Source: Methylovulum sp.
GTDB lineage: Bacteria; Pseudomonadota; Gammaproteobacteria; Methylococcales; Methylomonadaceae
Direction of reading: 5' to 3'
Length of the DNA stretch: 64,000 nt
Assembly: GCF_028687615.1 (NCBI RefSeq)
Contig: NZ_JAQTZU010000013.1
Location: forward strand, 1 to 64,000
In this document: one piece after another, positions 33,905 to 44,381 of the stretch
How the letters are laid out: the number at the start of each line of letters is the position of its first letter
Position numbering within the stretch: position 1 is the first letter of the stretch
Position numbers and translations under genes: made by a program
The notes under the pieces: model-generated
Databases searched by the model: none
Told to the model about the DNA's origin: nothing
Seen by the model: the letters and a program-made list of their open reading frames with translations, nothing else

Positions 33905-35992
33905 ATGCCTTTATCGAAAGCCGCTTGCCTTTTCAAATTATGCCTTACGTTGACGGTGATTTCACTAACGCATCTGTCATTAGCCGCCAACCAGGAACCT
34001 GAACCTGCAAAATTACCGGATTTGACAGATTTAAGCGTGGAAGCACTGTTGGAGCTGGATGTCACTTCGGTGACCAAAACCCCGACGGGTTTAAAAGATG
34101 TCCCCGCCGCGATTTACGTCCTGACATCTGATGATATCCACCGTTCCGGCGCGACGACTATCCCTGAAGCTTTGCGCGTGGTTCCAGGCATGCACGTCGC
34201 CCGTATTGACGGCAATAAATGGGCGGTGTCAACCCGTGGTTTTAATAGCCAATATGCCAATAAACTCTTGGTGCTGATGGACGGGCGCATTTTGTATACG
34301 CCGATGTTTTCCGGCGTTTGGTGGGATCAGGAAGATGTCATGATGGAAGATATTGAGCGCATCGAAGTCATCCGTGGCCCGGGGGCCAGTTTATGGGGGG
34401 CCAATGCCGTTAATGGCGTGATCAACATCATCACCAAAAAAGTTAAAAACACCCAGGGGGCTTTAATCTCTGGGGCGGGTGGCAGTATGCGTAAAAGCGG
34501 GGGATTGCGTTACGGTGTTGGGCTAGGTAACCAGGCTTATCTCAAAGTCTATGGCCGCCATAGTGAGTACGATCAAACCCATTTGCCAGGCACGGACACC
34601 CAGGCAGGTGATGACAGCCGTTTAAGCAAAATCGGTTTCCGTGTCGATAAGGATTTTAGCGGCACGGACAAGCTGACTTTACAAGGGGATGCTTTTTCAG
34701 GTTCCAGCGGCGGGGCAGGACAGCAATTCCCCACTGTATCTGCAAAATTGGCCCCCGTGTTATCCCCACCTTACTCGCGTTGGTTGCCTACCGATTCGGA
34801 ACCTTCCGGGCATTATTTGATGGGACGCTGGGAGCATGGGTACAGTAATGATTCCAGCACCGTACTACGCATGTACTGGAACAGGAACGAGCGTAAATTT
34901 ACGGCGATTGACTCGAGTTACCAGATAGATACGCTGGATTTTGATTTCCAGCATAATGTCCATCTGGATGAAGAGCATAATCTGGTATGGGGAGCTGGGG
35001 CACGGTTGAATTATAACGACACCCAGAACAGCCTTGATCTCAGTTGGCTGCCGAACCAACGCCAAGACCAAATATACAGCCTGTTTGCGCAGGACGAAAT
35101 CACTTTAGTGCCGGCGCGTTGGAAACTCACCTTAGGCAGCAAATTTGAACATAATCCCGTCACGCAATTTGAATGGCAGCCCACCGCACGATTATCTTGG
35201 ACACCCGTTAAACAGCATGCTTTCTGGGCATCCGTATCCCGTTCGGTACGGACACCCAATTGGGCGGAACAAGATTTAAATTACAATAAACAGGTCATAC
35301 CGCCAGCCGGCGGAGGGGTTGCAGGGCCAGCCAATCCCGTCACCTTAATTTCATTTGTCGGCAATAAGGCTATGCAGTCGGAAAAAATGTTGGCCTACGA
35401 CTGGGGTTGGCGCGCTCAACTCGGCCCACGATTATCCGCCGATGTCGCCCTTTACTATTACGATTATCATAATATCCTTAGCGGCACTCCAAGCGCATTG
35501 GATGCTTCACGGATTGTTTCCGGTTATCTGCTCCAAACTTACGCTTTTACAAATTACGGTTCTGCGGATGTTTATGGCGGCGAAGCCAGTGTGGATTGGC
35601 GGGTCACGGACACATGGAAACTGCGGGCCACTTATTCCCAAACAGAACAGCGTTTCAGGCTGTCCAAGCTGGCACCGGCAGGCACAGGCAAGCTGTTTGA
35701 TGGAGGTTTCCCTGCACATCAAGCCATGTTGTGGTCGATGCACCAGCTAACGCCACAAATCAACGTGGATTTGTGGTGGCGTTATGTGGACGGGTTTAAG
35801 GAAAACCCGCCCGTCCAGGCGTTTCACGAACTGGATGCGCGTTTGGCGAGGAGGTTTAGGCACGGCTTGGAGCTGGCTTTAGTGGGGCGCAACCTCTTGG
35901 AAACACAACATGTCGAGTTTGGCTCCTATTTGTTTTCGATACCTACCGCAGCGCAGCGTGAAGTCTATGCCACCCTGAGCTGGAATTTTTGA
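33905..35992 (+). CDS. TonB-dependent outer-membrane receptor
   Basis: The 695-residue protein has a signal peptide (MPLSKAACLFKLCLTLTVIS), a TonB-box-like region (LTDLSVEALLELDVTSVTKT), a plug domain (AIYVLTSDDIHRSGATTIPE, then IEVIRGPGASLWGANAVNGV), and a 22-strand barrel ending in LSWNF. GGGGAG lies five bases before ATG 33905; GTG 33899 and ATG 33902 are alternatives. The plug is of the colicin I receptor/vitamin type rather than a clear siderophore receptor. It is the first gene of a tight operon (4-base gap to YfiR). The ligand is unknown. It likely senses or imports a ligand and feeds the downstream kinase. Confidence 0.93.
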   Translation: MPLSKAACLFKLCLTLTVISLTHLSLAANQEPEPAKLPDLTDLSVEALLELDVTSVTKTPTGLKDVPAAIYVLTSDDIHRSGATTIPEALRVVPGMHVARIDGNKWAVSTRGFNSQYANKLLVLMDGRILYTPMFSGVWWDQEDVMMEDIERIEVIRGPGASLWGANAVNGVINIITKKVKNTQGALISGAGGSMRKSGGLRYGVGLGNQAYLKVYGRHSEYDQTHLPGTDTQAGDDSRLSKIGFRVDKDFSGTDKLTLQGDAFSGSSGGAGQQFPTVSAKLAPVLSPPYSRWLPTDSEPSGHYLMGRWEHGYSNDSSTVLRMYWNRNERKFTAIDSSYQIDTLDFDFQHNVHLDEEHNLVWGAGARLNYNDTQNSLDLSWLPNQRQDQIYSLFAQDEITLVPARWKLTLGSKFEHNPVTQFEWQPTARLSWTPVKQHAFWASVSRSVRTPNWAEQDLNYNKQVIPPAGGGVAGPANPVTLISFVGNKAMQSEKMLAYDWGWRAQLGPRLSADVALYYYDYHNILSGTPSALDASRIVSGYLLQTYAFTNYGSADVYGGEASVDWRVTDTWKLRATYSQTEQRFRLSKLAPAGTGKLFDGGFPAHQAMLWSMHQLTPQINVDLWWRYVDGFKENPPVQAFHELDARLARRFRHGLELALVGRNLLETQHVEFGSYLFSIPTAAQREVYATLSWNF

Positions 35993-35996
35993 CCCC

Positions 35997-36542
35997 ATGC
36001 TAAAAGCCACCGCCTTGTCCGCTCGATTTACACTAGCATTGCTAATGGCGGTGCTTGTTAGCGCGCCAGCCTGTGCAGAATCCGGCGGCGAAGCGGCGGT
36101 GAAAACAGCTTTTTTGTTCAACTTTTTCAAATTTATTGAATGGCCGGAAACCACCAGCCTACGCACCTTTAATTTGTGTACGACAGAAAATGACCATTTA
36201 GGTGATAGCTTGGTGGTGCTGGACAACAAAACACTCTTTAACAAACCCATGGTTGTCCGCCGGGGGGTTGTCGGTGAAGAACTAAAAAAATGCCACATGG
36301 TTTTTATCAGCACGTCGGACCATACCGGATATTTTGAAGAAATCATTAACAAATTAAAAGGTTTTCCGATAGTAACGGTGAGTGACCAACCGGGATTTAT
36401 CAACCACGGTGGCATGATAGGTTTTGTTCAAGACGATAACCGCTTGAGTTTTGAGATTAATCTTGATACAGCTAAAGCAAATGCTGTACATATCAGTGCC
36501 AAATTGCTTAAATTGGCGAAAAACGTCAATCTTGCAAAATGA
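35997..36542 (+). CDS. YfiR-like periplasmic protein (DUF4154)
   Basis: The 181-residue product has a signal peptide (MLKATALSARFTLALLMAVL, cleavage near ACA) and the DUF4154 core: KTAFLFNFFKFIEWPE, then HMVFISTSDHTG and DQPGFINHGGMIGFVQDDN. In Pseudomonas, YfiR holds the diguanylate cyclase YfiN in check. Here it sits between a TonB receptor and a hybrid kinase with CHASE-like periplasmic sensor, so it probably passes an envelope signal to that kinase. The gene starts 4 bases after the receptor stop. Confidence 0.88.
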   Translation: MLKATALSARFTLALLMAVLVSAPACAESGGEAAVKTAFLFNFFKFIEWPETTSLRTFNLCTTENDHLGDSLVVLDNKTLFNKPMVVRRGVVGEELKKCHMVFISTSDHTGYFEEIINKLKGFPIVTVSDQPGFINHGGMIGFVQDDNRLSFEINLDTAKANAVHISAKLLKLAKNVNLAK

Positions 36543-36566
36543 TGTGTTGACAGTGATAAACAAATT

Positions 36567-39371
36567 ATGAAACAAGATAAATTCGCAAACCTCCCTATCA
36601 CCAGCAAATTGCGTCGATTGCAGGCGATGACGGTTGGTTTGGCCTTGGTGTTTACCTTATTGATCAGTAGCGTCACTGAATTCTGGAAAGAACGCGGTCA
36701 AATCGTCGCCGACACCAAATCCTCCGGCAACATGATCAGTTTTAATGCGGGGGCCGCCTTGTTGTTCAACGATAGCCGGTCGGCAACAGACATTTTGGCG
36801 GCGTTGCGTAGCAAGCCCAATATCATCGCCGGACAGTTATATACCAGCGAAGGCGTCCGCTTTGCCGACTATATCGGTGAGGGGTTTGCCGACTTTGTCA
36901 CCAAAAATCATTTTGCGACCATCCCTGATTCTTTATCTGAAGCCCAAAGCCAATTACAGTTGAACCGTTTCGAAATCATGGCGCATACGGCAATCCAAAC
37001 GGTTTATCAGAATGGCGAACCGGCGGGCTATTTATTTTTGGTGATAGACTTGCGGCCTATGTGGTGGGGGCTAGGCAATAATTTAGGGCAAATTTCATTG
37101 GTCACCCTGATGGCGTTCCTGCTAAGTTCCTTTTATGGGCGACGCTTGGCGGCTTTAATTTCCGCACCGTTGATCAACTTGTCGCTATTGGCCCAGCAGG
37201 TGTCACGGGAAAAGGATTACACCGTGAGGGCGGCAGGCGAAGGCAACGACGAAATTGGCCGGTTGGTAAAAAGCTTTAACCAAATGATCGGGCAGGTTCA
37301 TGAACGCGATAAGGAATTAGAGAAACAGCGGGGACGGCTTGAAGAAGAAGTCCAGATCAGGACCGCCGATTTGCGCCATTCGGTAGAAGAAGCCCATGCC
37401 GCCAATCTTGCCAAGTCGCAATTTTTGGCGACCATGAGCCATGAAATCCGTACCCCGATGAATGGTGTGCTCGGCATGACCGAACTGTTATTGAGCACTG
37501 AATTGACCCCGACACAAAGGCAATACACGGAAACGGTATTTAGCTCTGCCGAAGCCCTGTTGACGCTGATTAATGATATTTTGGATTTTTCTAAAATTGA
37601 AGCGGGCAAGCTGGAACTGGAGGAAATCGATTTTAATTTGTCAGAATTGCTTGACCATTTAACCGTGCTTTTCTTTGACCGGGCGCACAGCAAAAATATT
37701 GGCTTAAGTTGTAGCATGGACGCAAACGTCCCTCATGCCGTCCGTGGGGATCCTTATCGGCTACGCCAAGTGCTTACCAACTTGCTGTCGAATGCCATTA
37801 AATTCACGGATGCCGGTTCAGTCAAGCTGCATGTCAGCAAGGCGGACACCAATGAGTGTGGCACGGGTAGCAAAATCTGTAAGATTTGCCACTACCCAGA
37901 CGAAACCTGCCTGAGTTTCCGCGTTAGCGATACCGGCATAGGCATTAATCCCGAAACGATGGACAAGTTGTTTAAATCGTTCAGCCAAGCCGATGGCTCG
38001 ACAACGCGCAAATATGGCGGCTCCGGTTTAGGTCTGGCGATTAGCAAGGAACTCAGCGAATTGATGGGGGGGACTATCAGCGTGGAGTCCCAACCTGGAG
38101 TCTTTACGGCCTTTATTGTCCACTTGCCATTTCGCAAAGCCTTGGCTCCAGTACCCAGCCCAACCTTGCAAAAAACCGATTTGCTTGGCAAGCGGGCCCT
38201 AATTGTTGAAGATAATCCGACTAATGCTAAAATCCTTACCAATTACCTGCTGAACCTGGGCATGAATTCCCGTATTGCCGAAAATGCTGCGCGTGCCCTG
38301 GAAATTCTTGAGCAGTCTGTACAAACAGGCCAGCATTATGATTTCGCCTTGGTGGATATGAAAATGCAGGGCATGAACGGCGTCGAACTTAGCCGCCAGA
38401 TCCGCAATGACCAACGTTTTGACAAAATGCGTATCGTCATTATCACCTCCAGTGCCTACGAAGACGAGCTGGCTAGTTTCCGCGACAGTGGCTGCGATTT
38501 ATATTTGCACAAACCCTTGCGTAAACGTAGCTTGCAAGATGCGTTGTTGACGTTGATTGCAGACAAGCCGGGCGGCAAGGCGGGCATCTGTTTACAAGAC
38601 GCAAAAATCTTGCTGGCTGAAGACAATCCGATCAACCAGGAAATAGTCAAGGCCATACTTAAAGTGATAGGCTGTGATGTAATAGTGGCCGCTAACGGTT
38701 ATGAAGCGCTTGATTTTTATAAACGCGGGGACATAGACTTAATCCTTATGGACTGCATGATGCCAGAAATGGACGGTTACATGGCGACCCGAGAAATCCG
38801 CGCCCTGGAAAAAGCTACGGGTAGCCGCGAAATACCTATAGTTGCCTTGACTGCCAATGCGATGGAAGGTGACCGGGAAAAATGCTTGGCGGCGGGTATG
38901 GGCGATTATTTGGCTAAACCCATTTCAATTGATGTCTTGCGTGATAAAGTAATCACTTTGCTAAAAACCCAAACTACCGCCATGCAACCAGAACCGGACA
39001 AATTATCCTCAGGCCAGAATTTTACTGACACGGACAGGTTCGATCCTGAAGCGTTAAACACCCTGCGTAAAATGGGCGGCGACGCCTTGGTCACTAACTT
39101 GGTGGATTTGTTCCAGCATAGCTCCATCCAGCTTATTGAAAAACTGCATGAGGCGATGAACGGGCAAAATTCTGAAGCGGTACGCTTTGCCGCACATAGT
39201 TTAAAATCGGCCGCCGCCAATGTCGGCATACCCTATCTATCTGAATTGGCGCGAAATCTAGAACATGCGGCGCGGGATGGTTCGCTGACATTTGATAAAC
39301 AACTTGTGGAAAACATTGAAAACGAGTTCCAGCAAGTATTACCGATATTATTACAACAGGATTTATCATGA
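36567..39371 (+). CDS. hybrid histidine kinase (sensor-HAMP-HisKA-HATPase-REC-REC-HPt)
   Basis: The 934-residue protein has one transmembrane segment near 20-37 and one near 170-190, with a periplasmic CHASE8-like region between. HAMP follows (about 190-250), then HisKA with H292 in [16 protein letters not shown], HATPase ([23 protein letters not shown]), REC1 with D597 in ALVDMKM, REC2 with D729 in [12 protein letters not shown], and an HPt domain with H877 in [13 protein letters not shown]. All phosphorelay residues are present. It is co-transcribed with the TonB receptor and YfiR and overlaps the EAL response regulator by 4 bases, so the output is probably c-di-GMP turnover. Confidence 0.95.
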   Translation: MKQDKFANLPITSKLRRLQAMTVGLALVFTLLISSVTEFWKERGQIVADTKSSGNMISFNAGAALLFNDSRSATDILAALRSKPNIIAGQLYTSEGVRFADYIGEGFADFVTKNHFATIPDSLSEAQSQLQLNRFEIMAHTAIQTVYQNGEPAGYLFLVIDLRPMWWGLGNNLGQISLVTLMAFLLSSFYGRRLAALISAPLINLSLLAQQVSREKDYTVRAAGEGNDEIGRLVKSFNQMIGQVHERDKELEKQRGRLEEEVQIRTADLRHSVEEAHAANLAKSQFLATMSHEIRTPMNGVLGMTELLLSTELTPTQRQYTETVFSSAEALLTLINDILDFSKIEAGKLELEEIDFNLSELLDHLTVLFFDRAHSKNIGLSCSMDANVPHAVRGDPYRLRQVLTNLLSNAIKFTDAGSVKLHVSKADTNECGTGSKICKICHYPDETCLSFRVSDTGIGINPETMDKLFKSFSQADGSTTRKYGGSGLGLAISKELSELMGGTISVESQPGVFTAFIVHLPFRKALAPVPSPTLQKTDLLGKRALIVEDNPTNAKILTNYLLNLGMNSRIAENAARALEILEQSVQTGQHYDFALVDMKMQGMNGVELSRQIRNDQRFDKMRIVIITSSAYEDELASFRDSGCDLYLHKPLRKRSLQDALLTLIADKPGGKAGICLQDAKILLAEDNPINQEIVKAILKVIGCDVIVAANGYEALDFYKRGDIDLILMDCMMPEMDGYMATREIRALEKATGSREIPIVALTANAMEGDREKCLAAGMGDYLAKPISIDVLRDKVITLLKTQTTAMQPEPDKLSSGQNFTDTDRFDPEALNTLRKMGGDALVTNLVDLFQHSSIQLIEKLHEAMNGQNSEAVRFAAHSLKSAAANVGIPYLSELARNLEHAARDGSLTFDKQLVENIENEFQQVLPILLQQDLS

Positions 39372-41506
39372 CCGAGCAGCAAGCTTCGCGCCGCCTTATT
39401 TTGACGATTGATGATGACCACATGATAGGTTTGATGCTGCACGATGTCTTGGATCGCGAGGGATTTGATGTGTTAAGCGCGTCTAATGGACGTGAAGGCA
39501 TTGACATGGTGAAAAGCAGACGACCGGAGCTGGTGTTGTTGGATGTCATGATGCCGGAAATGGATGGTTTTGAGTGCCTGCAAGCGATGCGTAAAATGCC
39601 CGGCATGGAATTGTTGCCAATTGTGATGCTGACCGGCGCGGATGATACGGATTCGATCAACCGCTCCTTTCAACTAGGCGCCACCGATTTTATTGTCAAA
39701 CCGATTTGCTGGCCGACTTTACCGCACCAGTTGCGTTATTTTCTGCGTGCCAGTTCAGCTTTAGGCCAATTGGCAAAAAGTGAGGCCGATTTACGCACCG
39801 CCCAGAAAATCGCCCATCTTGGCAGTTGGGAATGGAACGTCGAAAACGACAGGATGCAATGGTCCGAAGAAGTTTTCAATGTATTGAACGTTACGCCGGA
39901 TACCTTTACCGGGCACTACCAGGATTTATATACGAGGTTGGCCAATGCCGATTCGGACAAATTGCAGCAGGCTATCGAGCGTTGCGTTAGAAACAAGCAA
40001 AGCTTTCATTTGGAAGGCCAACTACAACACCTTGATGGCTCCGACGGTGTCGTGTTGATCCACGGCGAACCCATCATTATTGACAATGAGGTGACCCATA
40101 TCCAGGGCACTGTCCAAGATATTACCGAACGTCGACGGATTGAAGAACAGATACGTTTTCTGTCCTATTATGATCCATTGACGCATTTGCCCAACCGTAA
40201 ACTCTTCAAGATGATACTCGGTCAAGCGATGACCTACTGCAACCTGAATAATGTTGAAATGTCGGCATTGTTTATCAGTATTGACCAGTTTAAACGGGTC
40301 ATAGAAACCTTGGGTCCGAGTGCCGGCGACCAGGTATTGAAGACATTTTCTGACCGGCTCATTGCCAGGATCCAGAATTGCGCGGTAATCCCAGTCAACA
40401 CCCATTACGATATCAACCACGAGTACGATATTAACCAGATGCTTATGGCAAAAGTGGCAAGCAATGAATTTGCCATATTAATCAGCAATATAAAAGACAC
40501 TAGCGACAGCATCAAAATCACCAAAAGCATTTTTCAAATTATTGAAGAACCGTTCCATGTTGAAGAGCATGAAATCTATCTCAGCATGAGCATTGGTATC
40601 GCCGTTTATCCCGGGGACGGTATTGATGAAGATAATTTCATCAAAAACGGCAAAGTTGCAATGAGCCATGCCCGCGAACAAGGGCAGAACGGCTACCAGT
40701 TTTTTAGAAAATCGCTCAACGTCGCCGCTTTCCATAAACTATCCATGGAAAACAATCTTCGCCGCGCCATCGAACGTGACGAATTGATGCTTTATTATCA
40801 TGCAATTATCAACATGCGTGAAAATAGCGTGATTGGTTGTGAGGCGCTGATACGCTGGCAACATCCCGAATTAGGCCTGGTGCCGCCATCACAATTTATA
40901 CCGATTGCCGAAGAATCAGGATTAATCAACTATATCAGCCAATGGGTATTGGAATCCTCGTGCACACAAATGTGCCAGTGGCTAAAACAGGGTTTGCCCT
41001 TGCAAGTCATGTCAATCAATGTTTCCGCCACCCAGTTCCGTAAAGACAGTTTTGCCGATGAAGTCCAAAGCCTGCTCTCGCATTTGGAATTGGCGCCGAA
41101 ATACTTAAAACTGGAACTGACCGAAAGCATTTTGCTCGACGGCATCAGCGATGTCCTGGGGACGCTGAAAAAATTGCGGGCAATGGGCGTACAAATCAGC
41201 ATTGATGATTTCGGGACAGGATATTCTTCTCTGGCCTATCTAAAAAAGCTGCCGATTACCGAACTTAAAATTGACCGTTCTTTTATCCGTGATATTCACC
41301 ATAATGAAGACGACAGGGCGATCACCACGGCTATATTAGGGCTGGCTAAATCACTGGGCTTGGATGTGGTGGCGGAAGGCGTCGACCATGAAGACCAGGT
41401 GGTCTTTTTGTTGCAGCAAGGTTGTGAAATAGCCCAGGGATTCTTATTCAGCAAACCTTTGTCCCCAGCAGATTTTACAAAGTTTGTGCCAGAGTTTAAC
41501 ACCTGA
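39368..41506 (+). CDS. response regulator REC-PAS-GGDEF-EAL protein (probable c-di-GMP phosphodiesterase)
   Basis: The 712-residue protein begins with a receiver (D59 in [13 protein letters not shown]), then PAS ([20 protein letters not shown]), then a GGDEF-type domain whose active-site loop reads VASNEFAIL instead of GGDEF, so it is likely inactive as a cyclase. The C-terminal EAL domain is intact: [43 protein letters not shown] and VAEGVDHE. It should hydrolyse c-di-GMP, with the degenerate GGDEF perhaps binding GTP as a regulator. Start ATG overlaps the kinase stop (ATGA), so it is the kinase's likely cognate regulator. Confidence 0.93.
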   Translation: MTEQQASRRLILTIDDDHMIGLMLHDVLDREGFDVLSASNGREGIDMVKSRRPELVLLDVMMPEMDGFECLQAMRKMPGMELLPIVMLTGADDTDSINRSFQLGATDFIVKPICWPTLPHQLRYFLRASSALGQLAKSEADLRTAQKIAHLGSWEWNVENDRMQWSEEVFNVLNVTPDTFTGHYQDLYTRLANADSDKLQQAIERCVRNKQSFHLEGQLQHLDGSDGVVLIHGEPIIIDNEVTHIQGTVQDITERRRIEEQIRFLSYYDPLTHLPNRKLFKMILGQAMTYCNLNNVEMSALFISIDQFKRVIETLGPSAGDQVLKTFSDRLIARIQNCAVIPVNTHYDINHEYDINQMLMAKVASNEFAILISNIKDTSDSIKITKSIFQIIEEPFHVEEHEIYLSMSIGIAVYPGDGIDEDNFIKNGKVAMSHAREQGQNGYQFFRKSLNVAAFHKLSMENNLRRAIERDELMLYYHAIINMRENSVIGCEALIRWQHPELGLVPPSQFIPIAEESGLINYISQWVLESSCTQMCQWLKQGLPLQVMSINVSATQFRKDSFADEVQSLLSHLELAPKYLKLELTESILLDGISDVLGTLKKLRAMGVQISIDDFGTGYSSLAYLKKLPITELKIDRSFIRDIHHNEDDRAITTAILGLAKSLGLDVVAEGVDHEDQVVFLLQQGCEIAQGFLFSKPLSPADFTKFVPEFNT

Positions 41507-41525
41507 AACTTTTGGACAATCCTGC

Positions 41526-42079
41526 ATGACTGCAAAGCCGAAAATTCTGATAATTGATGACGATGCCATGACCAGGATGTTGGCATCGGAAGTATTGGGC
41601 AGATCAAGCGTGGCAATTTAGTGGATTCAGTAAAATCCGCTTTGGCAATATCTGGCCTGGAGCCGCAATATTTAGAACTAGAGTTGACCGAATCTGTGCT
41701 GATGATAGACACCCATGCCGTGATCAACGTTATCAATGAACTCAAAACTCTTGGCGTCAGCTTCGCCATAGACGATTTTGGCGCCGGTTATTCCTCCTTA
41801 GGTTATCTCAAGCAATTTGCCATCAACAAATTAAAAATAGGCCAATCCTTTATCCAGAAGCTGAGTTGCGGTAAAAGTGAAGACAACGCGGTAGTCCAAG
41901 CCATTGTCCAATCGGGCAAGACATTGGAATTGCAGACTTTGGCAGAAGGTGTCGAAACCCTTGAGCAAGCCGAACAACTGATACAATTGGGCTGTGGGAA
42001 TGGACAGGGATTTTTCTGGCATCAGCCGATGCGGGCTAAAGATTTTGAATCGTTTTGTCTAAATCAGATGACAATATGA
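41526..42079 (+). pseudogene. decayed REC/EAL gene
   Basis: ATG 41526 starts MTAKPKILIIDDDAMTRMLA, a receiver N-terminus, but after ALASEVLG the frame runs to TAG at 41619. The -1 frame then encodes the last part of an EAL domain (SGLEPQYLELELTESVLMID, DDFGAGYSSLGYLKQF, AEGVETLEQAEQL, ending in QMTI at 42079). The whole middle (rest of REC, PAS, GGDEF and the front of EAL) has been deleted. The junction near GGGCAGATCAAGCGTGGC looks like the joining point. The fragment may be a leftover paralog of the upstream gene. Confidence 0.85.
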
Positions 42080-42184
42080 CAAAACAAAATACTATTCGTG
42101 GCTAAGTTCCTTGTGGAAGGAATATTTGCTAAGGCAACACTATTACAATCCCATAAGTTATTTATTTTTAAGGTGAATAATCCA

Positions 42185-42535
42185 ATGACACAATCCAGTG
42201 GCTTTGCAAAACTTTCAACCGCAGCGTTGCGTTCAATAAGCGGCGTGTCCATGTCAATATTTTTGTTGTGTTCTGGCTGCGCCAGTGTCGGACATGAGTT
42301 TCCGGCCGGTCAAGTGCAGTCTATCCATATTGGAGAAACCACACAAAACGATGTTTTCACCACCTTTGGTTCGCCCTGGCGGACGGGCATTGAAAACGGT
42401 TTAAAAACCTGGACGTATGGAAATTATTACGTTAGCGCGTTTGGCGAAAACCAGGCCGAAGATTTGGTCATTAAATTCGACAAACATGGGGTGGTGAGTT
42501 CTTATAATTACAATTCCACTAAGCGTGCTAAATAA
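42185..42535 (+). CDS. small lipoprotein (SmpA/OmlA-like fold)
   Basis: The 116-residue protein has a long N-terminal region, with the hydrophobic segment MSIFLLCSGCASVGHEFP holding a lipobox-like LCSGC. The mature part, IHIGETTQNDVFTTFGSPWR, then TGIENGLKTWTYGNYY, follows the SmpA/OmlA-like pattern (small outer-membrane lipoproteins). ATG 42185 has AAGGTG nine bases upstream; the ATG at 42251 would also give a signal peptide. It is separated by two hairpins from the next gene. Function unknown. Confidence 0.75.
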   Translation: MTQSSGFAKLSTAALRSISGVSMSIFLLCSGCASVGHEFPAGQVQSIHIGETTQNDVFTTFGSPWRTGIENGLKTWTYGNYYVSAFGENQAEDLVIKFDKHGVVSSYNYNSTKRAK

Positions 42536-42577
42536 AACCGGCAGCCTATCCACTTCCCCCCGCTGTTTTAACATGCG

Positions 42578-42600
42578 GAGCTAAAAATATTCTTTAGCTC
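42578..42600 (+). terminator. hairpin with AT-rich tail after the lipoprotein gene
   Basis: GAGCTAAA (42578-42585) pairs with TTTAGCTC (42593-42600), followed by TTTAGAATTTT. A second 9-base stem, GACGGATAA (42633-42641) / TTATCCGTC (42657-42665), lies just beyond, on the far side of which the minus-strand gene ends. Confidence 0.5.
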
Positions 42601-42677
42601 TTTAGAATTTTGTCCATATTTTATCAAAGCCAGACGGATAATTTCCCTTCAGAAGCTTATCCGTCCCATCGCCTTTT

Positions 42678-44282
42678 CTAGCCGTTGTTGATCATTGCCA
42701 ACGCCACCGCTTCGGCAACTTTGATGCCATCCACTGCCGCCGATAAAATCCCCCCCGCATACCCAGCGCCTTCACCCGCCGGATACAAACCTTGGGTATT
42801 GATGCTTTGATACTGTTCGTTGCGTTTGATTCGTATCGGTGACGACGTGCGTGTCTCCACGCCCGTCAACACCGCATCGTGCATCGCAAAACCTTTGATT
42901 TTTTTGTCAAATGCGGGCAAGGCTTCACGTATCGCGGTGATGGCGTAGTCCGGCAAGGCGGTGGACAAATCGCCCAACTGTACGCCTGGCGTGTACGAAG
43001 GCAACACGCTGCCGAATGTTGTGGACGCTTGCCCCGCGAGAAAATCGCCGACCAACTGGCCGGGTGCGTCGTAGCCTGCACCGCCCAGCACAAACGCCCG
43101 TTGTTCCCATTGGCTTTGAAAATCAATGCCCGCCAACGGATGGCCGGGATAATCGGCCGGCGTGATGCCGACGACGATGCCGCTGTTGGCGTTGCGTTCG
43201 TTGCGCGAATATTGGCTCATGCCATTGGTGACGACATGCCCCGCTTCGGAAGTCGCCGCCACCACGGTACCGCCCGGACACATGCAAAAGCTGTACACCG
43301 ACCGCCCGTTCTGGCAATGATGCACCAATTTGTAATCCGCCGCGCCCAGCAACGGGTGTCCGGCGAAGCTGCCAAAGCGGCACGCATCGATCAACGATTG
43401 CGGATGTTCAATGCGAAAACCGACTGAAAACGGCTTGGCTTCCATGTACACACCCCGTTCGTACAGCATCTTGAAAGTGTCGCGGGCACTGTGCCCGACG
43501 GCAAACACGATATGGCGGCTGGTAAATGTTTCACCACCGGCAAGCGTTACGCCCTGCACCTGCCCATCGACAATCTCCACATCTTCCACGCGGCTTTGGA
43601 ACCGGATTTCGCCGCCCAAGGCTTCAATGCTGGCGCGTATATGTTCGACCATCGGCACTAGCCGATAGGTGCCGATATGCGGTTTGCTGACATGCAGGAT
43701 TTCCGGCGGCGCACCGGCTTTGACAAATTCGGTGAGGACTTTGCGTCCGTAATGGTTCGGGTCTTTGATTTGCGTGTACAACTTGCCATCGGAAAACGTC
43801 CCCGCGCCGCCTTCACCAAACTGCACATTCGATTCTGGATTGAACACGCGCTTGCGCCACAGGCCAAACGTATCTTTGGTGCGTTCGCGTACTTCCTTGC
43901 CGCGTTCTAAAATCAAGGGCTTAAAACCCATTTGCGCGAGGATCAAACCGACAAACAAACCACAAGGCCCCATGCCGATGACGATAGGGCGTTCCTGCAA
44001 ATTTTGCGGCGCCTGGGTGACGAAGCGATACGTGGTGTCCGGCGTGGGCAGGATATGCGGATCATCCTGAAACCGCGCCAACACGTCGGCTTCGTCGGCA
44101 ACGTCCACATCCAGCGTATACACCAGCAAAATATCGCTTCTTTTACGCGCATCAAAAGCTTGCCGGAACACGCTATGGCTGTTGAGTTGTGCAGGGCTGA
44201 TCGCCAGACGCTCTAAAATGGCGGCGGTCAGTTCGGCGCCGCTGTGGTTTAACGGCAGTTTGAGTTCGGTGATTCTTAGCAT
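42678..44282 (-). CDS. FAD-dependent oxidoreductase of COG2509 family
   Basis: The 534-residue protein has a small N-terminal domain (ITELKLPLNHSGAELTAAIL) and an FAD-binding Rossmann core (RPIVIGMGPCGLFVGLILAQ, then KPLILERGKEVRER). COG2509-type blocks follow: NVQFGEGGAGTFSDGKLYT, MVEHIRASIEALGGEI, VFAVGHSARDTFKML, and the C-terminal GAGYAGGILSAAVDGIKVAE. The family is conserved in many bacteria but its substrate is not known. It lies about 100 bases downstream of the rlmA gene and is transcribed toward the lipoprotein hairpins. Confidence 0.9.
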   Translation of the reverse strand: MLRITELKLPLNHSGAELTAAILERLAISPAQLNSHSVFRQAFDARKRSDILLVYTLDVDVADEADVLARFQDDPHILPTPDTTYRFVTQAPQNLQERPIVIGMGPCGLFVGLILAQMGFKPLILERGKEVRERTKDTFGLWRKRVFNPESNVQFGEGGAGTFSDGKLYTQIKDPNHYGRKVLTEFVKAGAPPEILHVSKPHIGTYRLVPMVEHIRASIEALGGEIRFQSRVEDVEIVDGQVQGVTLAGGETFTSRHIVFAVGHSARDTFKMLYERGVYMEAKPFSVGFRIEHPQSLIDACRFGSFAGHPLLGAADYKLVHHCQNGRSVYSFCMCPGGTVVAATSEAGHVVTNGMSQYSRNERNANSGIVVGITPADYPGHPLAGIDFQSQWEQRAFVLGGAGYDAPGQLVGDFLAGQASTTFGSVLPSYTPGVQLGDLSTALPDYAITAIREALPAFDKKIKGFAMHDAVLTGVETRTSSPIRIKRNEQYQSINTQGLYPAGEGAGYAGGILSAAVDGIKVAEAVALAMINNG

Positions 44283-44381
44283 GGCGTGGTGTTCAGAAGT
44301 GATTAGGGACGCAATGTAGCGTTAGTATTTTATCCGTATGGGGAATATTGTCTGCAGGAGGGGCTGGCGTAAGGAAGCCCG

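Noticed and set aside
42879-43427. 182-codon plus-strand frame
   Set aside because: Shadow of the COG2509 gene, which has complete FAD motifs.
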